64,000 nt of DNA from Flintibacter faecis (GCF_014287875.1 NZ_JACOPN010000004.1:1-64000), one strand, 5' to 3'. Shown: positions 8,108 to 16,230, counted from the first letter of the stretch. A program made the numbers and translations. Notes: generated by a model from the sequence alone, not told the origin.

Positions 8108-8823
8108 ACAAGTGGATGAAGAAGCTGACGGCGGCGCTTTGCGCCGCTGTTTTGATGTGCGGCATGGCGGTCACGGCCTACGCCGGGGGCGGTGAGGAAT
8201 GGAGTGGGCTTGACCCGGCAGAGCCGCTGCCCACGGAAACCGTTGACCCCGGCGAGGGCTTCACCGAGGACGGCAACCTTGTGACCCGTGATTTGCTCTA
8301 CGATAAGGCCACCAACAAGCAGTTCATCACGGTGCAGACCAGCGGCGGCAGCACCTTTTACATCGTCATTGACTATGACAAGCCCACCGATGAGGACGGC
8401 GAACAGTATCAGACCTACTTTCTGAACATGGTGGACGAGGCCGACCTGCTGGCGGCGATGCAGGCGGCGGGCGACGAAGTGCCGGAGTGTTCCTGCACCG
8501 ATAAATGCGCCGTGGGTGCCATCAACACGGATTGTACCGTCTGCGCCGTGAACATGGGTGAGTGTCAGGGCAAGGCTCCCGAACCTGTGCCTGTGGTAGA
8601 GCCGGAGCCTGACCCCGAGCCGGAGCAGCCAAAGAACAGCGGCGGAACGCTCCTGCTGGTGCTGGCCGTAGCAGTCATCGGCGGCGGGGCTGGCTGGTAT
8701 TTCAAGATCTACCGTCCTAAAAAGCAGCAGGCCGCCGATGCTGCGGAGGACTACGGCGACGATTATGACGATACCCCGCCTTGGGAGGACGAGGACGAAA
8801 CGGAAAGTGAGGATGAAGCATGA
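8104..8823 (+). CDS. DUF4366 family membrane-anchored surface protein
   Basis: A 239-residue protein with an N-terminal signal peptide (basic start, then LTAALCAAVLMCGMAVTAYA), an extracellular domain with a Cys cluster (ECSCTDKC...DCTVCAVNMGEC), a Pro/Glu-rich linker (about residues 158-178), one membrane helix (TLLLVLAVAVIGGGAGWYF) and an acidic cytoplasmic tail. This is the DUF4366 layout found next to DUF4315 in these elements. It probably sits in the envelope as an accessory of the mating apparatus. The gene overlaps its neighbours by 4 bases on both sides. Confidence 0.87.
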   Translation: MNKWMKKLTAALCAAVLMCGMAVTAYAGGGEEWSGLDPAEPLPTETVDPGEGFTEDGNLVTRDLLYDKATNKQFITVQTSGGSTFYIVIDYDKPTDEDGEQYQTYFLNMVDEADLLAAMQAAGDEVPECSCTDKCAVGAINTDCTVCAVNMGECQGKAPEPVPVVEPEPDPEPEQPKNSGGTLLLVLAVAVIGGGAGWYFKIYRPKKQQAADAAEDYGDDYDDTPPWEDEDETESEDEA

Positions 8824-9005
8824 GATTTACCAACAGTCCTTATGAGGACTTTATGAAAGAAAAGAGCTACTTCAAGGGTGTTCCGCCCAGCCTGCCGCCC
8901 AAAGGCTCCCGCTGTGACGGCTGCTCCTACTGGCGCGGGATCGGCTGTATGTTCTGCTACCGGGAACAGCTCAAGTCCAAGACAGGGGGCAAAAATGAGC
9001 CGTGA
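8820..9005 (+). CDS. Small cysteine-rich conserved ICE protein, function unknown
   Basis: A 61-residue protein overlapping the DUF4366 stop by 4 bases. Four cysteines lie in CDGCSYWRGIGCMFC, a spacing that could bind zinc. No signal peptide. I do not recognise a named family. Tight coupling to the genes on either side makes it very likely to be translated. Its stop overlaps the start of the Cys-rich VLP gene. Confidence 0.7.
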   Translation: MRFTNSPYEDFMKEKSYFKGVPPSLPPKGSRCDGCSYWRGIGCMFCYREQLKSKTGGKNEP

Positions 9006-9345
9006 GTTGACCCGGCAGGAAAAGGCAGCGATCCGTAAGCTGGTGACAAAATGGTGCGCCAACTACGATAAAGACTATGGCTGCCTGCCGCTGGACTGTC
9101 CCTGCTATATGCTGGGCAAGTGCTGGACGGGCGCTTATTGCCGCTATTTTCGTTCGGCGGTGCTGCCCCTTGATCCTGTGCTGGAAAGGTCGCTGACCGT
9201 GGAGCGTATCACAGAAACCCGGCCTTGCCCGGTATGCGGCAGGGCATTTCTCCCGGACGGGCGGCAGCGGTACTGCTCCCCGGCCTGTGCCGGGGCTGCC
9301 CTGCGGGAGCAGAAGCGGGCATATATGCGCCGCAAGCGGAGGTAG
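8995..9345 (+). CDS. Cysteine-rich VLP domain protein
   Basis: A 116-residue basic protein starting MSRELTRQEKAAIRKLVTKW. The first half has the CLPLDCPCYMLGKCWTGAYC cluster typical of the Cys_rich_VLP family. The second half is a zinc-finger-like CPVCGRAFLPDGRQRYCSPAC followed by an Arg/Lys-rich tail. It is probably a zinc-bound nucleic-acid-binding protein; its function in these elements is not known. The ATG at 8995 is preceded by AGGGGG and overlaps the previous gene by 11 bases. Confidence 0.8.
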   Translation: MSRELTRQEKAAIRKLVTKWCANYDKDYGCLPLDCPCYMLGKCWTGAYCRYFRSAVLPLDPVLERSLTVERITETRPCPVCGRAFLPDGRQRYCSPACAGAALREQKRAYMRRKRR

Positions 9346-9475
9346 TGCGTGGAAAAACAGCCTCGGAAAATGCCTGTATTTACAAGGCTTTTCCGGGGCG
9401 CTTTTGGGGTGGTCGGTATGTTTTCCCGTCCGCTCCCGTTTTCACAAAAATGCTTTCCACATCCAAGCGCCGGGG

Positions 9476-9498
9476 CTTTGGGACATTTTGTCCCGAAG
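9476..9498. repeat. Dispersed palindrome copy 5
   Basis: CTTTGGGACA-TTT-TGTCCCGAAG centred on 9487, located 21 bases upstream of the start codon at 9520. Confidence 0.9.
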
Positions 9499-9519
9499 TC
9501 CCGGCTGAAAGGAGGAATT

Positions 9520-10476
9520 ATGCCTAAATATTATGAGATCAGCGAGGCGGCGGCAAAGCGGGCAAAGGACATGAACAGCTATTCCGACTATGCTCCCGGC
9601 TCGGCCACGGCGGGCTACCGGACGATGGTGGATGAAGCCTATGCGCTGGCAGAGAAGCAGAAAGCGCAGGTCGATCCCATGTACCATGATAAGATCGACG
9701 CCCTTGTTGACCGCTACGCCCGCAGGCTGGCGGAAAACCTCAATGAGCGCAATGCCATTGACGCCCGTGTGCCGTCCATTCTGATCACCGGGGGCGGCAA
9801 TTTCCCCGTGGCGAAAAAGGCCAAGCAGAACGCCGCCCGGGATCGCAACTACGGCGAGTACGCCGAAATTGAAAAGCTGCTGGACAAGATCCGTTCCACA
9901 GGCCGAGGCGGTATCAGCGCTGACGATGACCTCGCCGTGGAAAAGCTCACAAAAAAGCTGGAGGGAATGGAGTCTCAGCAGGCCATGATGAAGGCGGTCA
10001 ATGCCTACTACCGCAAGCACAGGACGCTGGAGGGCTGCCCCGAGCTGACGGCGGAGCAGGTGGAAAAGGTCAAGGCGTCTATGTCCCAAGACTGGCGCAA
10101 AGACCCCGTTCCGTTTCCGTCCTATCTGCTCACCAACAATAACGCCAATATCCGCCGTGTGCGCCAGCGCATCGAGGAGCTGAGCCATAAGACGGAGTTT
10201 GTGGGCTGGACATTCCCCGGTGGGGAGGCCAAGGTCAATGAGGCGGAGAACCGCTTGCAGCTCATTTTTGCGGATAAGCCGGATGCCGACACCCGGCAGG
10301 CGCTTAAAAGTGAGGGCTTTAAGTGGGCGCCCAGCCAAGGGGCATGGCAGCGGCAGCTCAACCAGAACGCCATCCGTGCCGCCGCAAGGCTGGACTTCCT
10401 GCGCCCGGAGGAAGGCAAAAGCCCCTATCAGCTCCAGCCCTTTGCGAAACGGGCGGAGAAAGATGTATCACGGTGA
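9520..10476 (+). CDS. Conserved hypothetical ICE protein
   Basis: A 318-residue soluble protein starting MPKYYEISEAAAKRAKDMNS. It is helical and charged and contains GGISADDDLAVEKLTKKLE and a C-terminal KSEGFKWAPSQGAWQRQL segment. I recall similar proteins in Clostridia conjugative elements but no assigned function. The ATG at 9520 has an ideal AAAGGAGG eight bases upstream. The frame remains open up to a GTG at 9349, which follows a GGAGGT at the end of the previous gene, so a longer form is possible but less likely. Palindrome copy 5 lies in that upstream stretch. Confidence 0.75.
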   Translation: MPKYYEISEAAAKRAKDMNSYSDYAPGSATAGYRTMVDEAYALAEKQKAQVDPMYHDKIDALVDRYARRLAENLNERNAIDARVPSILITGGGNFPVAKKAKQNAARDRNYGEYAEIEKLLDKIRSTGRGGISADDDLAVEKLTKKLEGMESQQAMMKAVNAYYRKHRTLEGCPELTAEQVEKVKASMSQDWRKDPVPFPSYLLTNNNANIRRVRQRIEELSHKTEFVGWTFPGGEAKVNEAENRLQLIFADKPDADTRQALKSEGFKWAPSQGAWQRQLNQNAIRAAARLDFLRPEEGKSPYQLQPFAKRAEKDVSR

Positions 10477-10485
10477 GGAGGTTAT

Positions 10486-11064
10486 ATGGACAAAAACCAA
10501 GGCTATGAGATCATCAAGGCCGTCATGCTGGAAAACGGCAGGGGTTTTGCGCTTGGGCATAACCCCGCAGCGCCCTCGCCCTATGTCACATGGGCTTGCT
10601 ATGATGACAAGGACGGCCAGCGGCAGTATGAATGGGGGCATTACGGCAGCGACCGTGCCGCTCTGGAGCAGGACTTTGCAGCGCGGGTGCAGGAGTACCA
10701 GCGCCTTTACAATGTCGGTGTCAAGCAGAGCGAGGCTCCCGGCCTTTACAAGTATTATTCCACCCAGCGTCCCGTGGACATTGGGACATTCCCCAAGCCG
10801 CCCCGCAACGCCCCGGATGAGATTGTCAACTACGATCAGCGCGTCCCGGTTGAAAATGGGTCGTTTCTGGCGTGGGGGCATTTGACCTACACACGGCCAT
10901 TGACCAAGCGGCAGGCGTCTGACTATGAGCTGCGGCCTGCGCCCGACAATCCCGACAGACCCCGTTCGATCCGGGAGCAGATGAAAACCGCCATAAAACA
11001 GGCCGAGGCTGACCGTGGGCAATCTGCCCCAAAGAAAAATGCCCCTGACCGGGGCGACAGATAG
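10486..11064 (+). CDS. Conserved hypothetical ICE protein
   Basis: A 192-residue protein. The N-terminal part (GYEIIKAVMLENGRGFALGH...WACYDDKDGQRQYEWGHY) looks like a compact alpha/beta fold with many aromatic residues. The C-terminal part has the motif YYSTQRPVDIGTFP and an AWGHLTYTRPLT segment that I associate with large accessory proteins of Clostridia ICEs. No catalytic motif is visible. It follows the previous gene by 9 bases with AGGAGG upstream, so the two are co-transcribed. The 3' end holds a degenerate palindrome (GGGCA-ATC-TGCCC, 11017-11029). Confidence 0.7.
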   Translation: MDKNQGYEIIKAVMLENGRGFALGHNPAAPSPYVTWACYDDKDGQRQYEWGHYGSDRAALEQDFAARVQEYQRLYNVGVKQSEAPGLYKYYSTQRPVDIGTFPKPPRNAPDEIVNYDQRVPVENGSFLAWGHLTYTRPLTKRQASDYELRPAPDNPDRPRSIREQMKTAIKQAEADRGQSAPKKNAPDRGDR

Positions 11065-11074
11065 GAGGATATTT

Positions 11075-11248
11075 ATGGAGCAGGAACGCAATTCCAACAA
11101 GAACGCCGAGCTTTCTATGGAGCAGAACGGGAACATGATCGACGGCATCATCAACAATCTGCCTGTGCCGCTCCCGGAGGAGAAGCCGCTGGATAAGGTG
11201 CGGGAACACCCGCCCAAGCGCCGCAGCCGGGAGCGTGAGGAGCGTTGA
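11075..11248 (+). CDS. Small hypothetical protein with NMIDGIINNLP motif
   Basis: A 57-residue polar protein with an ATAGGAGG site just before its ATG. The NMIDGIINN segment followed by a Pro-rich stretch resembles the end of DUF4316-type ICE proteins, but this match is from memory and weak. The C-terminus is strongly basic (PKRRSREREER). It ends in a TGA that overlaps the TTG start of mobC by 4 bases, so translation of the two is coupled. Confidence 0.65.
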   Translation: MEQERNSNKNAELSMEQNGNMIDGIINNLPVPLPEEKPLDKVREHPPKRRSREREER

Positions 11249-11589
11249 CAAAAAAGCGGCGGCGCTCTGTCCATCTTCATGTGATGGTGACGCCGGAGGA
11301 GCAGGCGCTGATCGCTGACCGCATGGCCGAGGCCGGGATCTCCAACATGGGAGCCTATATGCGGAAAATGGCGCTCAACGGCTATGTCCTCCATGTTGAC
11401 CTCTCGGACATCCGGGAGCTGGTGGCCTTGCAGCGGCGGTGTGCCAACAATCTAAACCAAGTGGCGATCCACGCCAACACCTATGGTATCTATCCCTCGG
11501 AGATCGCGTCGCTCCAAAAGGACTATGCCGACCTTTGGGAGCCGCTGTCCGAGCTGCTGAAAAAGCTGTCGGCTGTGGTGAGCCTATGA
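11245..11589 (+). CDS. mobC: MobC-type relaxosome accessory protein
   Basis: A 114-residue protein with a basic N-terminus (TKKRRRSVHLHVMVTPEEQA), a ribbon-helix-helix-like first half and the conserved MobC segment RRCANNLNQVAIHANTYG. MobC proteins bind the origin of transfer and help the relaxase nick DNA. The TTG start at 11245 overlaps the stop of the previous gene. The relaxase is encoded about 530 bases downstream, with the CD1845-type gene between them. Confidence 0.9.
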   Translation: MTKKRRRSVHLHVMVTPEEQALIADRMAEAGISNMGAYMRKMALNGYVLHVDLSDIRELVALQRRCANNLNQVAIHANTYGIYPSEIASLQKDYADLWEPLSELLKKLSAVVSL

Positions 11590-11631
11590 CCTGTCGGGGA
11601 GCGGCCTTGCGCCGTTCCCCGGCTTTCACGA

Positions 11632-11654
11632 CTTCGGGACATTTTGTCCCAAAG
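11632..11654. repeat. Dispersed palindrome copy 6
   Basis: CTTCGGGACA-TTT-TGTCCCAAAG centred on 11643, in the gap after mobC. It is nested in a larger inverted repeat, GCTTTCAC / GTGAAAGC, so the RNA could fold into a longer stem here. Confidence 0.9.
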
Positions 11655-11673
11655 CGGTGAAAGCTCGACATCC

Positions 11674-11702
11674 TTGTGTGCCTATTTCCCCAGCGGTATA
11701 AT
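11674..11702 (+). promoter_or_regulatory. Promoter for the CD1845/relaxase segment
   Basis: TTGTGT at 11674-11679, a 17-base spacer and a perfect TATAAT at 11697-11702. The sequence TCGACATCCTT starts at 11665 and GGTATAATAT at 11695. The same two blocks occur at exactly the same 30-base spacing before the integrase gene (18158 and 18188). Confidence 0.75.
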
Positions 11703-11750
11703 ATGGGTAGAAGGACAAACCAACCCGATTTTTTAATGGAGGTAGCTGCT

Positions 11751-12038
11751 ATGATCGTTCTCAAAATCCTTGCCGCCCCCGTGATGGTGGCGCTGTCCCT
11801 GCTGGCCGCTATGGTCACATTCCTGTTCTGCGTGGCATCCGCCGTATGTGAGCTGGGCTGCATCGTGCTGACGCTGCTCTCTCTGATCCTGTTTATCGGC
11901 GGGCAGACGGTGGGTGGGATTGTGTTCCTCGTCCTTGCGTTCCTCGTTTCTCCCTTTGGCGTTCCCGCCATCGCTGAGTGGCTGGTGGACAAGCTACACT
12001 CGGCCAGGTTTGCCCTGCGGGACTTCATCATCGGCTGA
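11751..12038 (+). CDS. CD1845-family small membrane protein
   Basis: A 95-residue protein with three hydrophobic segments (about residues 5-28, 32-50, 52-72) and a short amphipathic tail ending KLHSARFALRDFIIG. This matches the CD1845 family found between MobC and the relaxase in CTn2/Tn1549-like elements; its function is unknown. The ATG at 11751 follows GGAGGT; an in-frame ATG at 11736 overlaps that site and is less likely. The gene has its own strong promoter at 11674-11702. Confidence 0.82.
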   Translation: MIVLKILAAPVMVALSLLAAMVTFLFCVASAVCELGCIVLTLLSLILFIGGQTVGGIVFLVLAFLVSPFGVPAIAEWLVDKLHSARFALRDFIIG

Positions 12039-12040
12039 TA

Positions 12041-12063
12041 CTTTGGGACAAAATGTCCCAAAG
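12041..12063. repeat. Dispersed palindrome copy 7 (perfect 23 bases)
   Basis: CTTTGGGACA-AAA-TGTCCCAAAG centred on 12052, two bases after the stop of the CD1845-type gene. It is identical to copy 8 at 13570. Confidence 0.95.
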
Positions 12064-12071
12064 CTGAAACG

Positions 12072-12098
12072 ACGGCGGCTGACCACAGCCGCCGTTTG
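12072..12098 (+). terminator. Hairpin between CD1845-type gene and relaxase
   Basis: ACGGCGGCTG (12072-12081) pairs with CAGCCGCCGT (12086-12095), followed by only a short T-rich stretch (TTTGT). It directly follows palindrome copy 7. It may be a weak terminator or attenuator before the relaxase gene. Confidence 0.45.
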
Positions 12099-12121
12099 TC
12101 ATATCGGAAGGAGGGCTGCCT

Positions 12122-13546
12122 ATGGCCACGACCTACTACAAGAAGCACAAAATCAGCAAGGGCGAAACCATCACGCAGTCCTTGAAAGAGCGGTTTGACT
12201 ATGGGCAAAACCCGGACAAGACCGAGGGCGGCGAATTGATCTCATCCTACGGCTGCGACCACATGACTGCCGATGCCGAGTTCCTTTTAAGCAAAGCAAA
12301 GTACAAAGCCGCCACAGGCCGGGAGCAGCGGCGGGATGCCGATGTGCTGTGCTATCAGATCCGCCAGTCATTCAAGCCCGGGGAGATCACGCCGGAGGAG
12401 GCCAACCGCATCGGCTATGAAACGGCGATGCGCTGGACAAAGGGGAAGTATGCCTTTTTTGTTGCCACCCACATAGACAAGGCACACATCCACAATCACA
12501 TTTATTACAATTCGACCTCGCTGGACTGCACCCGGAAGTTCCGGGACTTTATCGGCTCTGGCCGTGCGGTGCGGCGGCTCTCTGACCGTATTTGCCTTGA
12601 AAATGATCTGTCCGTCATTACCAATCCCAAGCTGCACAGCAAGGGGCGCTTTCTCCATTACGGGGCATGGCTGGGAGCAGAACGGCAGCCCTCGTACAAG
12701 GAGCAGCTACGGCTTGCCATCAATGAAGCTCTTGCCAAACGCCCCGCCGACTTTGACGCTTTTCTCCGGCTCATGGAGGCGTCCGGCTTCATGGTCAAGC
12801 GTGGGCGCGGCGGTACGATCTCTTTTCTTGTTCCGGGGCAGGAGCGGGCTACCCGGTTGCGGGCATCCACCCTCGGGGACGGCTACGATCCCGAGGACAT
12901 CAAGGCCGTCATCGCCGGGGAGCGCCCACTCCCGGAGCAGCCTGTTCCTGCGCCTGCCGCCCCTCGCCGTGTCAATCTGATCGTGGATATACAGGAGCAC
13001 CTGCGCTCCGGCAAAGGTGCGGCCTATGCACGGTGGGCAAAGCTCTATAACCTAAAACAGATGGCAGCGGCACTTCAATTCATGCAGGAGCAGAACATCA
13101 CCGAATATGACCAGCTCTCCGCAAAGGCCGAGGACGCCGTTTCCCGCTTTCACGCGCTGACCGAGCAACTCCGGCGGACGGAGGCTGACCTGTCCGTAAC
13201 CTCCGAGCTGATGGGAGCCGTGGTGCGGTACGCCAAGACCCGCCCCGTCTTTGACGGGTACAAGGCTGCCAAGTACAGCCGGAAATACCTTGCCGAGCAT
13301 GAAGCGGAGTTGGCGGACTACCGGGCAGCCAAGGCCACGATGGGAGAACTGCTGGGCGGTGAAAAGCTGACTAAGATGGCAGAGCTAAAAGAAAAACGCC
13401 GCCAACTGGCGGCGCGGAAAAAGGCGCTCTATACCGAGTACCGCTCGGCGCAGGAGGAAATGCGGCAGGCCGTGGCGGTCAAGGCAAACATCGACCATCT
13501 GCTTGGTGTCACGGACGGCCAGCGCAAAAAGGAACAGGAGCGATAG
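12122..13546 (+). CDS. mobA: MobA/VirD2-type relaxase
   Basis: A 474-residue relaxase. The N-terminal nuclease domain contains an early Tyr pair (MATTYYKKHKISKG) and the metal-binding three-histidine motif HIDKAHIHNHIYYN near residue 120. The C-terminal half is helical and charged and probably serves oriT binding and transport. It would nick the element at oriT, stay bound to the 5' end and lead DNA into the channel powered by VirB4. The ATG at 12122 follows AAGGAGG. MobC is encoded upstream, and a candidate oriT lies just after the gene (13599-13685). Confidence 0.93.
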   Translation: MATTYYKKHKISKGETITQSLKERFDYGQNPDKTEGGELISSYGCDHMTADAEFLLSKAKYKAATGREQRRDADVLCYQIRQSFKPGEITPEEANRIGYETAMRWTKGKYAFFVATHIDKAHIHNHIYYNSTSLDCTRKFRDFIGSGRAVRRLSDRICLENDLSVITNPKLHSKGRFLHYGAWLGAERQPSYKEQLRLAINEALAKRPADFDAFLRLMEASGFMVKRGRGGTISFLVPGQERATRLRASTLGDGYDPEDIKAVIAGERPLPEQPVPAPAAPRRVNLIVDIQEHLRSGKGAAYARWAKLYNLKQMAAALQFMQEQNITEYDQLSAKAEDAVSRFHALTEQLRRTEADLSVTSELMGAVVRYAKTRPVFDGYKAAKYSRKYLAEHEAELADYRAAKATMGELLGGEKLTKMAELKEKRRQLAARKKALYTEYRSAQEEMRQAVAVKANIDHLLGVTDGQRKKEQER

Positions 13547-13569
13547 CGCACGGTGACGCAGACAAATTA

Positions 13570-13592
13570 CTTTGGGACAAAATGTCCCAAAG
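13570..13592. repeat. Dispersed palindrome copy 8 (perfect 23 bases)
   Basis: CTTTGGGACA-AAA-TGTCCCAAAG centred on 13581, 23 bases after the relaxase stop. Identical to copy 7. Confidence 0.95.
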
Positions 13593-13598
13593 CCGGGT

Positions 13599-13685
13599 TT
13601 GGGGAGGTTCCCCAACAAGCGTTTTTGCAGCCCGCCGGGATGCAAAAATAGCAAGTGTGGCTACACTTGCCCTGCTTGCCGTTAG
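13599..13685. other. Cluster of inverted repeats, candidate oriT
   Basis: Three further stems follow the palindrome after the relaxase gene: TTGGGGA/TCCCCAA (13599-13615), TTTTTGCA/TGCAAAAA (13622-13648) and GCAAGTGT/ACACTTGC (13651-13670). The last one is followed at once by CCTGC. An inverted repeat next to a CCTG-C core is how nick regions of MOB-P-type oriTs are built. Position beside mobA supports this, but no nick site has been shown and the call is inference. Confidence 0.35.
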
Positions 13686-13730
13686 TGCGTTCCCCGGAAC
13701 CCCCACGAAAAACGGAGGCAGCGCCGTTTC

Positions 13731-14102
13731 TTACGCTCCCTCCGTTTCTCTGGCTTTTTGTATTCCCTCTGCGGTGGCTTCCATGATCGTCAATTCATTC
13801 TCGTCCATTGTGTTTAGCATCCTGTCAATGTGCTGGCGGCAATCACTTTCTTCGTTCTGCTTGTCAGGATAGAAGAATTGATCGACGGAAATATCCAGCA
13901 GAGTGACTATTTTATAAAAGGTATTCAAACTCGGATGCTGACCACGATTTTCAAAATACATAATGGAACGAGGTGTACGATCAACGAGCTGCGCGAGGTA
14001 TTCCTGTGTCCAGCCTTTGGCTTCTCTTTTGCGCTTGATCTCCCGGCCTAATGCGTGGAAGTCGAGCCGTCTTTCATCTTGGTACATTCTCATATCACCC
14101 AT
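13731..14102 (-). CDS. XRE-family HTH transcriptional regulator
   Basis: A 123-residue repressor-like protein on the opposite strand to the transfer genes. The HTH is EIKRKREAKGWTQEYLAQLV followed by DRTPRSIMYFENRGQHPSLN, the classic Cro/C1 fold; the C-terminal half is a short acidic helical region for dimerisation. It reads away from the two-component cargo and towards the relaxase. Start could also be the ATG at 14093 or 14087, both nearer a GGGTGA site. It is a reasonable candidate for binding the dispersed palindromes, but nothing in the sequence proves that. Confidence 0.85.
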   Translation of the reverse strand: MGDMRMYQDERRLDFHALGREIKRKREAKGWTQEYLAQLVDRTPRSIMYFENRGQHPSLNTFYKIVTLLDISVDQFFYPDKQNEESDCRQHIDRMLNTMDENELTIMEATAEGIQKARETEGA

Positions 14103-14232
14103 ATATTATTCTACATTTCGGGTTTGATTATGAGAACGAAACACAATTTTATGTTTTAGTAGTATTTTATTGTCCATTCACATACTTGCGGGGGTGCGAA
14201 GGAGAATATATAATTTTTCTTGGGGACTTCAT

Positions 14233-14245
14233 ATTGGCACAACAT
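14233..14245 (+). promoter_or_regulatory. 13-base repeat upstream of the response regulator
   Basis: ATTGGCACAACAT, about 20 bases before a TATTCT -10 element (14254-14259) and 39 bases before the response regulator ATG. The same 13 bases recur at 16130-16142 before the secreted-protein gene. The shared position overlapping the -35 region suggests a binding site for the encoded response regulator. Confidence 0.5.
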
Positions 14246-14283
14246 AGTGCTGGTATTCTATTCAAATATGGGAGGTGTTCTTA

Positions 14284-14955
14284 ATGGCGAAAATTTTGAT
14301 TGTTGAAGATAATCAAGGGACAAACAAGGCGATATGCGAATATATGAAAGAGGCAGGGCATACACTCTTTTCCGCTTTTACTGGTAGTGAGGCACTAAAA
14401 ATATTCCGTGAAAAAGAACTGGATATAATTGTTCTGGATATTATGCTTCCCGAAATGTCGGGTATCGTTGTTCTGCATGAAATCAGGAAAATCAGCAATA
14501 TTCCTGTAATAATGCTTACTGCACTTGACGATGAATATACACAATCCAACAGTTTTGATGAAATGGCAGACGATTATATAACAAAGCCCTTTTCTATGCT
14601 CATTTTAGGGAAACGGATTACTGCGTTACTTCGCAGAAGCCAGAACAAGCCTGCTGTTAATACGGTTAAACTTGGAGATATTACCGTTGATTTTTCTGGA
14701 TATACAGCAAGTGATGAAAATGGCAAGATAGACATTACTCCAAAGGAGCTGGAAATCTTGAAAGTCTTAATCGACAATAAGGGGTTAGTTTTGTCTCGCA
14801 ATCAAATCTTGGATGAGGTGTGGGGGTATGATTGTGATGTAATTGACCGTACAATAGATGCCTATATTCGCAATATCCGCAAAAAGCTCCGTTTGGATTG
14901 CATAACAACGGTTAAAGGAATAGGCTATAAGTTTGAGATGGGGCAAGCAATATGA
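14284..14955 (+). CDS. OmpR-family response regulator
   Basis: A 223-residue two-component response regulator. The receiver domain (residues 1-120) has the acidic pair in VEDN, phospho-acceptor Asp52 in VLDIMLPEMSG and the Lys of ITKPF. The winged-helix DNA-binding domain (about 125-220) ends IRNIRKKLRLDCITTVKGIG. The ATG at 14284 follows GGAGGTG. It overlaps the kinase gene by 4 bases, so the pair is co-translated. Its AT-rich codons contrast with the GC-rich transfer genes on both sides, marking it as cargo acquired separately. Overall look is similar to VanR-like regulators; no resistance genes are present. Confidence 0.92.
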   Translation: MAKILIVEDNQGTNKAICEYMKEAGHTLFSAFTGSEALKIFREKELDIIVLDIMLPEMSGIVVLHEIRKISNIPVIMLTALDDEYTQSNSFDEMADDYITKPFSMLILGKRITALLRRSQNKPAVNTVKLGDITVDFSGYTASDENGKIDITPKELEILKVLIDNKGLVLSRNQILDEVWGYDCDVIDRTIDAYIRNIRKKLRLDCITTVKGIGYKFEMGQAI

Positions 14956-16073
14956 AGAAGATAAAATTATTTCCAAAGATATTCTTATTTACATTTGCAA
15001 TGATGCTTTTAATTTCCTTTATAGCGCACTTGTTGATTTTCCTAATTGCGCCTGCCCAAAATGTTCTTGTCACGAATATATTAGTGACAAATGCAGGGGC
15101 GAGCACTTTGTCAGAAGTAGATATGCCCCGGCTCATTACTCAAACCATGTTGAAAACATTTCCGATTTCTATACTTTGTTGCGCCACTATATCGGCATTG
15201 TTTTCATACTTTTTTTCAAGAGGCATAACCACTCCGATATTATCGCTCTCAAAATCCGCAAATCAAATGTCGAAATTGGAGCCAGACGCAAAAGCGGCTG
15301 TATTGTCAACGGATGAAATTGGCGCTTTAGCTACTGATATTAACAATTTATATCAATCCTTGCTTTTGACTATCCGTAATCTGGAGTTGGAAAAGGAAAA
15401 AGTTAGTCTTGCGGAAAAAGAGAAAATTGATTTTCTCCGAACAGCGTCCCATGAGTTAAAAACGCCTGTCACAGAGCTAAATGCGACATTGGAAAATATG
15501 ATTTTAGGCATTGGGGAATACCGTGATTATGAAACCTATTTGCCAAAGTGCAAAGAAATTACTGAACAGCTTGGGGATATGATTAGAGATATACTTAATG
15601 CTTCACGCTTGCAAACACAAGGTAATAATGAGCCATGCAGCAACTTTTCATTGAGAACCCTCCTTACAGAGCTGTGTGAACCGTATCGCTTAATTGCAGA
15701 AGCCAAGGGAGTTAAGTTCAAAATAGAGCTTTCAAGTGACGCTTTTGTATATCTTCCAGAGGGCCAGTTGAAAAAAGCAATATCGAATATCCTTTCAAAT
15801 GCGGTCAACTATACGGAGGCTGGACAATCAATATCAGTTGTATTTGATAAAAATAAGCTATCAGTTTCTAACGAATGTAGAGTATTACCACCCGAACAGC
15901 TACAACACATATTTGAGCCATTTTATCGTCCAGATTTAGCCCATAGCCAAGCAACCGGGGGAAATGGGCTCGGTCTATACATTGTCCAGACGATCTTGGA
16001 TAAATTGCGCTTGAAATATCAGTTTGTTCCCATGCCAAACGATAGAGGCATGAGTTTTACAATACAGTTTTGA
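14952..16073 (+). CDS. Sensor histidine kinase
   Basis: A 373-residue membrane kinase. Two membrane helices (about residues 10-33 and 71-92) enclose a very short external loop, then come HAMP, dimerisation and ATPase domains. The phospho-acceptor His167 is in TASHELKTPV; N-box (ISNILSNAVNY) and G-box (GGNGLGLYIV) are clear. The small sensor loop suggests that it detects a membrane or cell-wall signal. It forms a pair with the response regulator just upstream, sharing a 4-base overlap. A strong terminator follows immediately. Confidence 0.92.
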   Translation: MKKIKLFPKIFLFTFAMMLLISFIAHLLIFLIAPAQNVLVTNILVTNAGASTLSEVDMPRLITQTMLKTFPISILCCATISALFSYFFSRGITTPILSLSKSANQMSKLEPDAKAAVLSTDEIGALATDINNLYQSLLLTIRNLELEKEKVSLAEKEKIDFLRTASHELKTPVTELNATLENMILGIGEYRDYETYLPKCKEITEQLGDMIRDILNASRLQTQGNNEPCSNFSLRTLLTELCEPYRLIAEAKGVKFKIELSSDAFVYLPEGQLKKAISNILSNAVNYTEAGQSISVVFDKNKLSVSNECRVLPPEQLQHIFEPFYRPDLAHSQATGGNGLGLYIVQTILDKLRLKYQFVPMPNDRGMSFTIQF

Positions 16074-16122
16074 AAGAAGTCTCTGCTTTCCGATTTCCAC
16101 AGGAAAAGCAGAGACTTCTTTC
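16072..16122 (+). terminator. Terminator after the histidine kinase
   Basis: A long stem: the arm starting GAAAGAAGTCTCTGC at 16072 pairs with GCAGAGACTTCTTTC ending at 16122, with T-rich sequence within and after the right arm. It begins at the kinase stop codon. Confidence 0.8.
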
Positions 16123-16129
16123 GTTCAAC

Positions 16130-16154
16130 ATTGGCACAACATTGATTTTATAAT
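16130..16154 (+). promoter_or_regulatory. Promoter of the secreted-protein gene with 13-base repeat
   Basis: ATTGGCACAACAT (16130-16142) is identical to the copy at 14233. It is followed by TATAAT at 16149-16154 at a spacing too short for an ordinary -35, so this promoter probably needs an activator such as the neighbouring response regulator. Confidence 0.55.
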
Positions 16155-16230
16155 CATCCAACATAGAAGATGTACTATGTCTGCGAAAGGAGGTAAAACG
16201 CCAACTACTAAAATGAAGGAGGTAAAATCT

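Noticed and set aside
10781..10800. TTGGGACATTCCCCAAG-like sequence
   Set aside because: Only one full half-site and a shifted second arm; treated as chance or a decayed copy, not counted in the palindrome family.
11017..11034. GGGCA-ATC-TGCCC followed by CAAAG
   Set aside because: Symmetric but lacks the GGGACA core; perhaps a diverged relative, not strong enough to count.
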